A stretch of DNA of 64,000 nt from Pseudomonadota bacterium (GCA_023388935.1 JAEWFG010000235.1:19752-83751), one strand, 5' to 3'; numbered from the stretch's first letter, positions 1-9,375 are shown. Translations and numbers: made by a program. The notes: a model not told the origin generated them from the sequence alone.

Positions 1-2221
1 TCATCACTTCGAGGAAATTCTCGACACCTTCAAGGACAGCCAGGGCTACACCCTCGACACCGATCTGTCCGCCGAGGACTGGGTCGAACTGGTCGGCAAG
101 TACAAGGATGCGGTCGCGCGCGAGACGGGCAAGGATTTCCCGCAGGATCCGCACGACCAGCTCTGGGGCGCGATTGGCGCAGTGTTTTCATCCTGGATGA
201 ACGCGCGCGCGGTGACCTACCGCAAGCTGCACGACATTCCCGAATCCTGGGGCACCGCGGTCAACGTGCAGGCCATGGTGTTCGGCAACATGGGCGAGAC
301 GTCGGCGACCGGCGTCGCCTTCACCCGCAACCCCTCGACCGGCGAGAGCAAGCTCTACGGCGAGTTCCTGATCAACGCGCAAGGCGAGGACGTGGTGGCG
401 GGCATCCGCACGCCGCAGGACATCACCGAGGAGGCGCGGAAGGAATCGGGCTCCGACAAGGCCTCGATGGAATCGGCGATGCCGGAGGCCTTCAAGGAAC
501 TGACGCGGATCTACACGCTGCTCGAGAAGCACTACCGCGACATGCAGGACATGGAGTTCACGGTCGAGCAGGGTAAGCTCTGGATGCTCCAGACCCGCGG
601 CGGCAAGCGCACTGCGAAAGCGGCGCTGCGCATCGCGGTCGAGCTTGCCAACGAAGGTCTGATCTCGAAGAAGGAAGCGGTGACGCGGATCGATCCGGCG
701 TCGCTCGACCAGCTCCTGCATCCGACCATCGATCCCGACGCCAAGCGCGACGTGATCGCGACCGGCCTGCCGGCCTCGCCCGGTGCAGCCTCCGGCGAGA
801 TCGTGTTCTCCTCGGATGAAGCGGCCAAGCTTCAGGCCGACGGCCGTAAGGTGATTCTGGTCCGCATCGAGACCAGCCCCGAAGACATCCACGGCATGCA
901 TGCCGCTGAAGGCATCTTGACCACGCGCGGCGGCATGACTTCGCATGCTGCGGTGGTTGCGCGCGGCATGGGCAAGCCCTGCGTCTCCGGCTGCGGCACC
1001 ATCCGCGTCGACTACGGCCGCGGCACCATGAGCATCGGCTCGCGCACCTTCAAGACCGGCGACGTCATCACCATCGACGGCTCGCTCGGCCAGGTGCTCG
1101 CCGGCCGCATGCCGATGATCGAGCCGGAGCTCTCCGGCGAGTTCGGCACGCTGATGAACTGGGCCGACCAGGTCCGCAAGATCGGCGTGCGCGTCAATGC
1201 CGACACGCCGGACGATGCGCGCACCGCGCTCAAGTTCGGCGCGGAGGGCATCGGCCTCTGCCGTACCGAGCACATGTTCTTCGAGGAGACGCGCATCCGC
1301 ACGGTGCGCGAGATGATCCTCTCCGAGGACGAGCAGGCGCGCCGCGCCGCGCTCGCCAAGCTGCTGCCGATGCAGCGCGCCGACTTCGTCGAGTTGTTCG
1401 AGATCATGAAGGGGCTTCCCGTCACGATCCGCCTGCTCGATCCGCCGCTCCACGAATTCCTGCCGCACACCCATGCCGAGGTCGAGGAAGTGGCGCGCGC
1501 CATGAACACCGATCCGCGGCGCCTGGCCGACCGCGCGCGCGAGCTCTCGGAGTTCAATCCGATGCTCGGCTTCCGTGGCTGCCGTATCGCGATCGCATAT
1601 CCCGAGATCGCCGAGATGCAGGCGCGCGCGATCTTCGAGGCGGCCGTCGAGGCGCAGCGGCGCACCGGCAAGGCCGTCGGCCTCGAGGTGATGGTGCCGT
1701 TGATCGCGACCAAGGCCGAGCTCGATCTCGTCAAGGCGCGGATCGATGCGACCGCGCAGGCCGTCATGCGGGACACCAACACCAAGCTCGCCTATCAGGT
1801 CGGTACCATGATCGAGCTGCCGCGGGCCTGCCTGCTCGCGGGAGAGATCGCCGAGAGCGCCGAGTTCTTCTCCTTCGGCACCAACGACCTCACCCAGACG
1901 ACCTATGGCATCAGCCGCGACGATGCGGCGAGCTTCCTCGGTCCCTACGTGACCAAGGGCATCCTCGCGGTCGATCCCTTCATCTCGCTCGACCAGGAGG
2001 GGGTCGGCGAGCTGATCAAGATCGGCGTCGCGCGCGGTCGCAAGACGCGCGCCTCGCTCAAGATGGGGATCTGCGGCGAGCACGGCGGCGATCCTGCGTC
2101 CGTCGCCTTCTGCAACGCGGTCGGCCTCGACTACGTCTCCTGCTCGCCCTACCGCGTGCCAATCGCCCGTCTTGCGGCAGCGCAGGCCGCGCTCGGCAAA
2201 GCGGCCGCGAGCCAGGCGTAA
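1..2221 (+). CDS. ppdK: Pyruvate, phosphate dikinase, C-terminal part (5' end outside window)
   Basis: The reading frame is open from base 2, so the gene starts before the window; 739 residues are visible. PPDK interconverts pyruvate, ATP and Pi with PEP, AMP and PPi in the cytoplasm. The visible part holds the end of the nucleotide-binding domain, the swivelling phosphohistidine domain with the GGMTSHAAVVARGMGKP motif (catalytic His codon near 944), and the PEP/pyruvate barrel ending in the CGEHGGDPASV motif near 2075. The methionine at 182 is internal, because strongly PPDK-like sequence precedes it without a stop. Family proteins are about 880-900 residues, so roughly 150 are missing. The long minus-strand frame opposite is a GC-driven shadow. 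Confidence 0.97.
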   Translation, partial: HHFEEILDTFKDSQGYTLDTDLSAEDWVELVGKYKDAVARETGKDFPQDPHDQLWGAIGAVFSSWMNARAVTYRKLHDIPESWGTAVNVQAMVFGNMGETSATGVAFTRNPSTGESKLYGEFLINAQGEDVVAGIRTPQDITEEARKESGSDKASMESAMPEAFKELTRIYTLLEKHYRDMQDMEFTVEQGKLWMLQTRGGKRTAKAALRIAVELANEGLISKKEAVTRIDPASLDQLLHPTIDPDAKRDVIATGLPASPGAASGEIVFSSDEAAKLQADGRKVILVRIETSPEDIHGMHAAEGILTTRGGMTSHAAVVARGMGKPCVSGCGTIRVDYGRGTMSIGSRTFKTGDVITIDGSLGQVLAGRMPMIEPELSGEFGTLMNWADQVRKIGVRVNADTPDDARTALKFGAEGIGLCRTEHMFFEETRIRTVREMILSEDEQARRAALAKLLPMQRADFVELFEIMKGLPVTIRLLDPPLHEFLPHTHAEVEEVARAMNTDPRRLADRARELSEFNPMLGFRGCRIAIAYPEIAEMQARAIFEAAVEAQRRTGKAVGLEVMVPLIATKAELDLVKARIDATAQAVMRDTNTKLAYQVGTMIELPRACLLAGEIAESAEFFSFGTNDLTQTTYGISRDDAASFLGPYVTKGILAVDPFISLDQEGVGELIKIGVARGRKTRASLKMGICGEHGGDPASVAFCNAVGLDYVSCSPYRVPIARLAAAQAALGKAAASQA

Positions 2222-2248
2222 GCGAAGAGTCGAAATGCTGGATGCGAG

Positions 2249-2280
2249 AGAGGGGGGCCAAACCCGCCTCTTTCGTCTTG
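2249..2280 (+). terminator. Probable terminator of ppdK
   Basis: AGAGG-G-GGG, loop CCAAA, CCC-G-CCTCT forms a GC-rich stem with one G-G mismatch, followed by TTTCGTCTT. It begins 28 bases after the ppdK stop codon. The T-tract is imperfect, so efficiency is uncertain. Confidence 0.5.
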
Positions 2281-2575
2281 GGCGACACCGTCTCCACATC
2301 GTCATTGCAATGACGGCGGAAGGAACCGCGCGTGTCCCGTAATGAGACGCGCCGTCAAGAGTTCCTTCACCATTCGCGTTGACCGAATGTTTACCGCTTC
2401 ACGTGAGGAGGCATTTACCAGCTCGCGCGATCACTTCGTGAAGGCACCTGTGTTCGCTTGAGTGTGCCGTGCGCGCAACGGCGATTAACGCCCCGGCAAC
2501 CTAAATCGGATACTTACGACAAAGATCGAATTGCACGGATGTGCCGACTTCGATCAGACGAGCGTGAGCGTATCG
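2281..2575. other. Intergenic stretch upstream of the sleB-like gene
   Basis: About 295 bases without a supported gene. It holds a perfect 16-base palindrome CGTCATTGCAATGACG at 2300-2315, which resembles the short REP-type palindromes common in Bradyrhizobium. The promoter of the downstream hydrolase should lie here, but no convincing -35/-10 pair could be picked. Confidence 0.5.
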
Positions 2576-4030
2576 ATGTTTGTGTTGCGTAACCATCCGA
2601 AGGGCGTGCGGTTCGCGTCCTTCGGAATCGGTCTCTGCATCTTCGCATTGATGCCGAGAGAGACCGGTTATCAGGACATTGCCTCTCTGCTGGCGCGTCA
2701 GCCCGGCGTCGCCGAACGTTGGCAGAAGCAGGTGTTTTCTGCGGCGTCCTCGATTCAGCTCGCCACCTACAGTTTCTCCCGGCCGATCGGAACTTCGGTT
2801 CCGCAGAGCGCGATGGTTCGCCTCGCAAGCCTCGATGGCCGCGACGTCACCGGCGCGATCAGCCGCAATCCGGCACTCCAGGCGCCGCCGCGCTACCAGG
2901 CCGCCGATTTTCCCAAGGTCGATCGCGCTCTGAAGGGCGATCGCCTCGCCATTGTTGCGCCCACGCAGGCTCCCGCGACGGCCGCACCGACCACGGCTCC
3001 GGCGCAGGAGGATCCTGCGACGTCGAACAGCTCGGTGTTCGGCGCCAAGACCGTCGCCTTGCCGCAGGCGATGTCGCCGGAGTCCGCGGCTACTCTCGAT
3101 CCGGAACTCGAGGAAGCACTGCGTGCGCCGCCGCTGGCGCAATATACCAACCCGCCGCAGGCCAGTGACGCCGCGCGCCCGCTTGCGATCGAGCCGCTCG
3201 AAGCGCTGAAGCAAGCGACCATTCCGGCTGCGCCGCCGCGCGATCCTTTCCGTGTGAAGACCTCGAACCTGTTCTTCGGCAGCTCCTCGCTCGGCGGCAG
3301 TCCCGAGAGCATCGAGAGCTGGGAGCCCGGTGCTGAGCCGCTGATCGTGATGCCTGATCCCGACATGAAGGTGACGGCCTCGCTGTCGCCACCGTCGGAG
3401 GACGTTGCCAAGGACATCGAAAGCGGCGAGAGCGTCGCGCCGAAGGGCGAGGTCAACGCCGACAATCAGCGCGGCAAATCACCCGCGGAGCGGCTTGCGC
3501 TCGACGACAAGTCGCGTGCGAAGTCTGAAAAGTGTCTTGCCGAAGCCGTCTACTTCGAATCGCGCGGCGAGGCCGTGCGCGGGCAGATGGCGGTTGCGCA
3601 GGTGGTGATGAACCGCGTGTTCTCCGGCAAATATCCGGACACTGTGTGCGGCGTGGTCTACCAGAACAAGTATCGTCACCTGGCCTGCCAGTTCACCTTC
3701 GCCTGCGACAATAATCCCGACGTGATCCGCGAGCCCGAGATGTGGGAACGCGCGAAAAAGATCTCGAAGGCCATGCTCGACGGCCAGATCTGGCTGCCCG
3801 AAGTCGGCAAGTCCACGCACTATCACGCCTATTGGGTGCGTCCGTCCTGGGTCGCCGAGATGAAGAAGATGTACAAGTTCGGCGTGCACACCTTCTACCG
3901 GCCGCGCGCCTGGGGCGACGGCAGCGAGGAACCGAGCTGGGGCACGCCGGCGCAGACCGCCGCACTCTCTGCCGAACTTATCCAGGAAGCGAAGAGCTCC
4001 GCCGAGATGGGTGTGAGCGAGCGGCGGTAG
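2576..4030 (+). CDS. Cell-wall hydrolase, SleB/Hydrolase_2 family
   Basis: A 484-residue protein. The C-terminal ~130 residues match the SleB/Hydrolase_2 domain (PF07486), starting at KCLAEAVYFESRGE, whose Glu after YF is the expected catalytic acid, and running through HLACQFTFACD and the STHYHAYWVRPSW segment. The N-terminus has a hydrophobic stretch (residues ~10-26) that may be a signal or membrane anchor, followed by a long low-complexity Pro/Ala/Ser region. This fits an exported or periplasmic peptidoglycan hydrolase. The ATG at 2576 is preferred over an in-frame TTG at 2531, which has no ribosome site. Alphaproteobacterial SleB-like proteins are not tied to spore germination; a role in wall remodelling is inferred. 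Confidence 0.88.
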   Translation: MFVLRNHPKGVRFASFGIGLCIFALMPRETGYQDIASLLARQPGVAERWQKQVFSAASSIQLATYSFSRPIGTSVPQSAMVRLASLDGRDVTGAISRNPALQAPPRYQAADFPKVDRALKGDRLAIVAPTQAPATAAPTTAPAQEDPATSNSSVFGAKTVALPQAMSPESAATLDPELEEALRAPPLAQYTNPPQASDAARPLAIEPLEALKQATIPAAPPRDPFRVKTSNLFFGSSSLGGSPESIESWEPGAEPLIVMPDPDMKVTASLSPPSEDVAKDIESGESVAPKGEVNADNQRGKSPAERLALDDKSRAKSEKCLAEAVYFESRGEAVRGQMAVAQVVMNRVFSGKYPDTVCGVVYQNKYRHLACQFTFACDNNPDVIREPEMWERAKKISKAMLDGQIWLPEVGKSTHYHAYWVRPSWVAEMKKMYKFGVHTFYRPRAWGDGSEEPSWGTPAQTAALSAELIQEAKSSAEMGVSERR

Positions 4031-4041
4031 TGCGCTCGCGG

Positions 4042-4159
4042 CTCATCCTTCGAGACGCCCGCCAATGCGGGCTCCTCAGGATGAGGTCTCGTTTCGCGGC
4101 GAGATCCCCGACCCTCATGGTGAGGAGCGCCGCCTTGCCGCGCGTCTCGAACCATGAGG
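4042..4159. repeat. Pair of REP-like imperfect palindromes
   Basis: Two inverted repeats lie back to back between the convergent sleB-like gene and nadC. The first has CTCATCCT (4042-4049) pairing with AGGATGAG (4078-4085) around inner arms GCCCGC and GCGGGC. The second has CCTCATGG (4113-4120) pairing with CCATGAGG (4152-4159). The sequence style resembles interspersed repeats familiar from Bradyrhizobium and Rhodopseudomonas intergenic regions. It could also act as a bidirectional terminator. Confidence 0.6.
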
Positions 4160-4176
4160 CCGAGCATGTTCGCAGT

Positions 4177-5055
4177 TCACGCCTCGATATCGAGCGCGCA
4201 GTCGAAGTTTGGCGCCGAATGAGTCAGCGCGCCGGATGAGACGTAGTCGACGCCAGTTGCCGCGATCGCTGCGATCGACTCCAGCGTGACGCCGCCGGAC
4301 GCTTCCAGGGCGACACGGCCTTCGGCGAGCCGCACCGCCTCGCGCAGCCTTGCAAGGTCCATGTTGTCGAGCAGCACGGCGTCAGCCATTCCGCTGTCCA
4401 GGACTTCGCGTAGTTGCGCCAGCGTATCCACCTCGATCTCGATCTTGACGAGATGGCCGGCATGGGCGCGGGCGCGCTCCAGCACGGGGCGGATGCCGCC
4501 GGCGACCGCGATATGGTTGTCCTTGATCAGGATCGCATCATCGAGGCCGAAACGGTGGTTGAAGCCACCGCCGCAGCGCACCGCGTATTTCTCCAGCGCC
4601 CGCAATCCCGGCGTGGTCTTTCGCGTGCAGCAGATGCGCATCCTGGTGCCTTCGGTGCGCGCGACATGGTCCGCCGTCAGCGTCGCGACGCCTGACAGGC
4701 GGCCGACGAAGTTGAGGGCGGTTCGCTCCGCCGTGAGAATGGCGCGGGCCGGGCCGGAGATCGTCAGCACGTGCTGGCCGCGGGCAACGTGCGCGGCGTC
4801 GCGGACATGGGCGCGCACCTCGATGTCGGATGAGAGCTTCTGCAGGGTCGCGAGCGCGAGCGGTAATCCGGCGATCACCCCGGACTGGCGCGCGACGAGG
4901 ATCGCTTGCGCCTTTGTCGCCTCCGGGATCGTCGCCAGCGAGGTGATGTCGCCGGCGCGGCCGAGATCCTCGTCGAGCGCGCGATGCACGGCCTCGTCGA
5001 TCGCAAGCGGCGAGAGGAAGGCGTCGGGATTGAGCAGTGAGGTCGGGGTGATCAT
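4177..5055 (-). CDS. nadC: Nicotinate-nucleotide pyrophosphorylase (quinolinate phosphoribosyltransferase)
   Basis: A 292-residue protein, the usual family length. NadC makes nicotinate mononucleotide, CO2 and PPi from quinolinate and PRPP, closing the de novo NAD branch made by NadB and NadA. Family signatures are ALNFVGRLSGVAT, CTRKTTPGLR, GGFNHRFGLDDAILIKDNH and EIEVDTL. It is last in the leftward nadA-nadB-nadC set, 10 bases after nadB. The ATG at 5055 has GGAAG just upstream. Control is presumably from the palindromic operators upstream of nadA. Confidence 0.97.
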   Translation of the reverse strand: MITPTSLLNPDAFLSPLAIDEAVHRALDEDLGRAGDITSLATIPEATKAQAILVARQSGVIAGLPLALATLQKLSSDIEVRAHVRDAAHVARGQHVLTISGPARAILTAERTALNFVGRLSGVATLTADHVARTEGTRMRICCTRKTTPGLRALEKYAVRCGGGFNHRFGLDDAILIKDNHIAVAGGIRPVLERARAHAGHLVKIEIEVDTLAQLREVLDSGMADAVLLDNMDLARLREAVRLAEGRVALEASGGVTLESIAAIAATGVDYVSSGALTHSAPNFDCALDIEA

Positions 5056-5065
5056 GGGGCTTCCT

Positions 5066-6673
5066 TCAGGCGATCATGGATTGCGCAATGCGCGGCAGTG
5101 GACGGTCGCTCAAGCGTTCCGCGACTTCGCGCGCCGCGGCGAGTGTGGTCATCGTTCGCCGCGCCAGCGTGGGCACATCGGCCGGATGGTCGGAGCGGAA
5201 ATGCGCGCCGCGGCTCTCGCGCCGCGTCAAGGCCGCAGCGGCGACGAGCAGGGCTGACGTCGCCATGTTGCGGACCACGATGCTTGTTGCTTCGCGCTCG
5301 ATCGCGGCGAAGCTGCGCACGGCCTGCGCAAGTCCGTCACCGTCGCGGATCACGCCGACATGCGCGCTCATCGTCGCGCGCAGCCGCGCCGCGGCCGCAG
5401 CATCCGGTGCATCGCCCATTGTCCTCACTAGCGCGTCGGGCAGACGGGCAGGCGAGGGGATCGCGCGGCCGGCGATGTCGTCGGCGATGCGCGCGGCGTA
5501 GACCACCGCCTCCAGCAGCGAATTGGAGGCGAGCCGGTTGGCGCCATGCGCGCCGGTGGACGACACTTCGCCACCGGCCCAGAGCCCGTCGATCGAGCTG
5601 CGGCCGCGACCGTCGACTGCGACGCCGCCCATGTGGTAGTGCGCGGCGGGCGAGATCGGGATGGCCTGCGTGGCGGGATCGATGCCGGCGGCGATACAGC
5701 TCGCATGCACCGTCGGAAATTTTTCGGCAAAGCGCGCGCCCAGCGCCTCGCGCGCATCGAGGAACGCGCCGCGTCCGGCCGCGATCTCGGCGAACACGCC
5801 GCGGGCGACGATGTCGCGCGGCGCGAGCTCGGCGAGCGGGTGGCGCGCGAGCATGAAGCGTTCGCCACGACCGTTGATCAGCGTCGCGCCTTCGCCGCGC
5901 AGAGCCTCGGTCGCGAGCGGTGCCGGATCGCGGCCGACCCTGATGGCTGTGGGGTGGAACTGCACGAATTCGGGGTCGGCAATCACGGCGCCGGCGCGCG
6001 CGGCGATTGCAAGGCCCGATCCGCTGGCCTCAAGCGGGTTGGTGGTGACGGCATAGAGATGGCCGATACCGCCGGTGGCGAGCACGACCGCGCGCGTGGC
6101 GAGCAGGATCGGCCGTACCGCCGCGTTGCCAGCCTCGCGCAATTGAAGACCGGTGACGGCGCCGTCCTCCGTCAAAAGCGCCTCGGCGGCGAAACCTTCG
6201 ATCAGGCGGATCGACGGTGTCCGGCGCACGGCTTCGACGAGCGCCGCGATGATCGCGGCTCCCGCGCCGTCGCCACACACATGCACGATGCGTCGCGCTG
6301 AATGCGCAGCCTCGCGCCCGACTGCGAGCCTCCCCTCCAGGTCGCGGTCGAACGGCACGCCATAGGCGAGCAGATCGTGGATTCGCGGCGACGCCTCGCG
6401 CGCAATCCCTAGCGCGACCGCCTCATCGACGAGGCCGCCGCCAACGGCGATGGTGTCGGCGCCGTGCGCCTCGGGACTGTCGCCCTCGGCCACGGCCGCT
6501 GCGATGCCGCCTTGCGCCCATGCGGACGATGCACCCTGTCCGAGTGGCGCGACCGAGATCAGCGTCACAGGCCGCGGCGCGAGTTTGAGTGCGCAGAAGA
6601 GTCCGGCGAGGCCTCCGCCGACGATAACGACGTCGTCGCTGCCGCGAGTGAGGTTGTGGATGTTATCCTGCAT
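5066..6673 (-). CDS. nadB: L-aspartate oxidase
   Basis: A 535-residue flavoprotein oxidising L-aspartate to iminoaspartate, the substrate of NadA. The N-terminal dinucleotide fold is clear (VVIVGGGLAGLFCAL, residues ~15-29). Further succinate dehydrogenase/NadB signatures are GASSAWAQGGIA, the ATGGIGHLY segment, QFHPTA and the HYHMGG and GGEVSSTGAHGANRLASNSL segments near the active site and FAD. It starts 9 bases after nadA, with GAGGGCAG upstream of the ATG, and is followed closely by nadC, consistent with one operon. Confidence 0.97.
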   Translation of the reverse strand: MQDNIHNLTRGSDDVVIVGGGLAGLFCALKLAPRPVTLISVAPLGQGASSAWAQGGIAAAVAEGDSPEAHGADTIAVGGGLVDEAVALGIAREASPRIHDLLAYGVPFDRDLEGRLAVGREAAHSARRIVHVCGDGAGAAIIAALVEAVRRTPSIRLIEGFAAEALLTEDGAVTGLQLREAGNAAVRPILLATRAVVLATGGIGHLYAVTTNPLEASGSGLAIAARAGAVIADPEFVQFHPTAIRVGRDPAPLATEALRGEGATLINGRGERFMLARHPLAELAPRDIVARGVFAEIAAGRGAFLDAREALGARFAEKFPTVHASCIAAGIDPATQAIPISPAAHYHMGGVAVDGRGRSSIDGLWAGGEVSSTGAHGANRLASNSLLEAVVYAARIADDIAGRAIPSPARLPDALVRTMGDAPDAAAAARLRATMSAHVGVIRDGDGLAQAVRSFAAIEREATSIVVRNMATSALLVAAAALTRRESRGAHFRSDHPADVPTLARRTMTTLAAAREVAERLSDRPLPRIAQSMIA

Positions 6674-6682
6674 ATTCTGCCC

Positions 6683-7789
6683 TCAATTCTTCAGATTGAT
6701 CATCCGTTCGACCGAGCGCCGTGCGCGCGTTGCAAGCGCGGGATCAATCGTGACCTCCTCGCGAAGCATCAGCAGGCTGTCCAAAATCTTGGCGAGCGTG
6801 ATGCGCTTCATGTGCGGGCAGAGATTGCAAGGACGCAGCATCTCCACATCCGGCAGCTCGGCGCGCACGTTGTCGGCCATTGAGCATTCCGTGATCATGA
6901 TGAGTCGCCGCGGCCGCTTCTCGCGCACCCAGTTGATCATGTGCGCGGTCGAGCCGGTGAAATCGGCTTCCGCCAGCACGTCAGGTGGACACTCCGGATG
7001 CGCAATGATCCGTACCGAGGGATCGGCCTCGCGACAGCCGCGCAGTTCTTCGCCGGTGAAGCGCTCGTGCACCTCGCAGGCACCCTCCCAGGCGATGATC
7101 TTCACATCGGTTTTCGACGCCACATAGGTCGCAAGATAGCGGTCGGGCAGGAAGATCACGCTTGGCGCATCCAGGCTCTCGACCACTTGCACCGCGTTGG
7201 ACGAGGTGCAGCAGATGTCGACCTCGGCCTTCACCTCCGCGGAGGTGTTGACGTAGGCGACGACGGGCACGCCGGGAAATTTTTCTCGGAGCAGCCGCAC
7301 GTCGGCGCCCGTGATGCTGGCGGCAAGCGAACAGCCGGCGCGTGCGTCGGGGATCAGCACCGTCTTGTCCGGGTTGAGCAGTTTTGACGTTTCCGCCATG
7401 AAGTGGACGCCGCACTGGACAATGATGTCGGCCTTCACCTTGGTGGCTTCGACCGCGAGCTGGAGCGAGTCGCCGCCGATGTCGGCGACGCAGTGGAAGA
7501 TCTCCGGGGCCTGGTAGTTGTGTGCGAGGATCACCGCGCCCCGCGCCTGCTTCAGCTCGTTGATCGCCTTGATGGTGGGCGCCATCAGCGGCCACTCGAT
7601 CGGCGGGATCACGTGCTTCACACGGTCATAAAGAGGCGCGGTCGCGCGTTCGACCTCCGGCGTCCATTCCAGCGCGGGCATCGGCAGCGCGGGTCCCCTT
7701 CGCGCCGGCGCGGCGCGGGGGAAGGTGGTGACCTGGCCCTGCGGCCGGTTGGCAAAGTCGTCGGGGCCGTAAATTCCAGTGATCGGCAT
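6683..7789 (-). CDS. nadA: Quinolinate synthase A
   Basis: A 368-residue protein condensing iminoaspartate with dihydroxyacetone phosphate to quinolinate using a [4Fe-4S] cluster. Cluster-ligand regions are visible: QCGVHFMAETSK, TECSMADN and PCNLCPHMKRITL. The start at 7789 has GGGAGG at 7795-7800. A longer in-frame start at 7876 would translate through the proximal operator palindrome and lacks a better ribosome site, so the shorter form is chosen. First gene of the nadA-nadB-nadC operon. Confidence 0.96.
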   Translation of the reverse strand: MPITGIYGPDDFANRPQGQVTTFPRAAPARRGPALPMPALEWTPEVERATAPLYDRVKHVIPPIEWPLMAPTIKAINELKQARGAVILAHNYQAPEIFHCVADIGGDSLQLAVEATKVKADIIVQCGVHFMAETSKLLNPDKTVLIPDARAGCSLAASITGADVRLLREKFPGVPVVAYVNTSAEVKAEVDICCTSSNAVQVVESLDAPSVIFLPDRYLATYVASKTDVKIIAWEGACEVHERFTGEELRGCREADPSVRIIAHPECPPDVLAEADFTGSTAHMINWVREKRPRRLIMITECSMADNVRAELPDVEMLRPCNLCPHMKRITLAKILDSLLMLREEVTIDPALATRARRSVERMINLKN

Positions 7790-7812
7790 TGGAGCCTCCC
7801 GTGCATGATAAT

Positions 7813-7831
7813 TATACTCAATCTGAGCATA
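7813..7831. promoter_or_regulatory. Palindromic operator, proximal copy, upstream of nadA
   Basis: TATACTCA, spacer ATC, TGAGCATA: two 8-base half-sites differing at one position when folded. It lies 24 bases before the nadA start. The form matches the palindromes described for the NadQ-type NAD biosynthesis repressor in alphaproteobacteria. The regulator assignment is inference; no regulator gene is in the window. Confidence 0.65.
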
Positions 7832-7888
7832 TAAGGAGCCTGAGAAATCCGGCCGAAAGGCCGGTGCGAATTTCATCGCGGCTTTATA

Positions 7889-7907
7889 TATGCTCAGTAT
7901 GAGTAAA
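7889..7907. promoter_or_regulatory. Palindromic operator, distal copy, upstream of nadA
   Basis: TATGCTCA, spacer GTA, TGAGTAAA, the same half-site as the proximal copy, with centres 76 bases apart. Two similarly phased sites suggest cooperative binding or looping over the nadA promoter. The remaining divergent spacer (7908-8121) towards the MFS gene shows no gene or clear motif. Confidence 0.6.
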
Positions 7908-8121
7908 TCTAAGATAACATGCCAGGAAGGGCGCTGCTAGGTCCGGTCGCACACATTCTCGTCAAGTCGCGCATGAGGCGAGGCTGCGTTGAAACGCAAT
8001 GCTCCCGCGGAAGCTCTTCGTGAAACGCAACCATTTTTAGGTTGGGGTTTTCATGCATCTGCATTAAATGCGTGACCCGCGGCCGCCTATTCCGGATCCG
8101 CCAACGACAGATGAGGAAGTG

Positions 8122-9375
8122 ATGTCGACACAAGTGGGCGAGCTCGGTCCGGTCTCACGTTCCTCGAATTGGCGTACGCCAGCCGTCATCATTCTCTGCG
8201 GTTGTGCGATCGGCATGCTGGGCTTCGGCCCGCGATCGGCGCTCGGCTTCTTCGTGCAGCCGATGAGCCATGAGTTCGCCTGGGGCCGCGACGTGTTCGG
8301 TCTCGCGATCGCCGTGCAGAATCTGTTGTGGGGATTGGGCCAGCCGCTCGCCGGCGCGGTCGCTGACCGCTTCGGCCTGTTCCGCGTGATGTGCGTCGGC
8401 GCGGTGCTCTATGCCGGCGGCCTGCTGTTGATGCGCTACTCCTCGACACCGCTGTCGCTCAACATCGGCGCCGGCGTCATGGTCGGTTTTGGTCTGGCTG
8501 GCTGCTCGTTCAATCTGGTGTTGTCGGCATTCACCAAGCTGCTGCCGGCCGAGAAGCGCGGCCTTGCGCTCGGCGCCGGCACCGCGGCGGGCTCGTTCGG
8601 CCAGTTCCTGTTCGCGCCGATCGGCGTCGCGCTGATCGACAATTTCGGCTGGCAGCAGGCGCTCTCCGTGTTCGGTTTCCTGATGCTGCTGATCATCCCG
8701 CTGTCGCTGGCGCTGTCCACGCCACCGGTCGCAGGCCCGGCAAATGCGGCGCCTGCGGATGAGCAGACCTTCACCAGGGCGCTCGCGGAAGCCTTCGGCC
8801 ATCGCTCCTACGTGCTGCTGGTGCTCGGCTTCTTCACCTGCGGCTTCCAGCTCGCCTTCATCACCGTGCATTTGCCGGCCTTCCTGGTCGATCGCGGCAT
8901 CTCGACGCAAACCGGCGGCTGGGTCATCGCGGCGATCGGCCTTTTCAACATCGTGGGATCGCTGAGCGTCGGCTATCTCCAGAACTCGCTGCCCAAGCGC
9001 TACATCCTCTCCACGATCTATCTCATCCGCGCGCTCGCCACGCTCGCCTTCATCTCGTTCCCGATCACGCCGTTCTCCGCGATCGCGTTCGGTGCGATCT
9101 CGGGGCTGACCTGGCTGTCGACGGTGCCGCCGACCTCGGCGCTGGTGGCGCTGATGTTCGGCACGCGCTGGCTTGCCACCCTGTATGGCTTCGCCTTCGT
9201 CAGCCATCAGGTCGGCGGCTTCCTCGGCGTCTGGCTCGGCGGCATCGTGTTCGAGCGATTCGGTTCCTATACGCCGATCTGGTGGCTCTCGATCCTGTTC
9301 GGCGTGCTCTCGGCGCTGATCAATCTTCCGATCGTCGAGAAACCGGTCCAGCGAGCGGTTGCACAGCCTGCCTGA
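8122..9375 (+). CDS. Major facilitator superfamily transporter
   Basis: A 417-residue inner-membrane protein with about 12 hydrophobic segments in two halves, split by a polar loop near residues 205-225. The loop after helix 2 carries GAVADRFG, a form of the MFS motif A, and the sequence resembles the oxalate/formate-antiporter-like or YbfB-like MFS group. The ATG at 8122 follows GAGGAAG by a few bases; an upstream in-frame ATG at 8068 would add a polar Pro-rich leader without a ribosome site. Substrate cannot be told from sequence. It is divergent from nadA. Confidence 0.9.
   Translation: MSTQVGELGPVSRSSNWRTPAVIILCGCAIGMLGFGPRSALGFFVQPMSHEFAWGRDVFGLAIAVQNLLWGLGQPLAGAVADRFGLFRVMCVGAVLYAGGLLLMRYSSTPLSLNIGAGVMVGFGLAGCSFNLVLSAFTKLLPAEKRGLALGAGTAAGSFGQFLFAPIGVALIDNFGWQQALSVFGFLMLLIIPLSLALSTPPVAGPANAAPADEQTFTRALAEAFGHRSYVLLVLGFFTCGFQLAFITVHLPAFLVDRGISTQTGGWVIAAIGLFNIVGSLSVGYLQNSLPKRYILSTIYLIRALATLAFISFPITPFSAIAFGAISGLTWLSTVPPTSALVALMFGTRWLATLYGFAFVSHQVGGFLGVWLGGIVFERFGSYTPIWWLSILFGVLSALINLPIVEKPVQRAVAQPA

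Noticed and set aside
188..2305. 705-codon open frame on the minus strand
   Set aside because: Antisense to ppdK; product is Arg/Asp/His-rich without any domain, typical of GC-rich shadows.
7909..8133. 74-codon minus-strand frame in the nadA-MFS spacer
   Set aside because: Overlaps the MFS start, lacks a ribosome site, no protein-like pattern.
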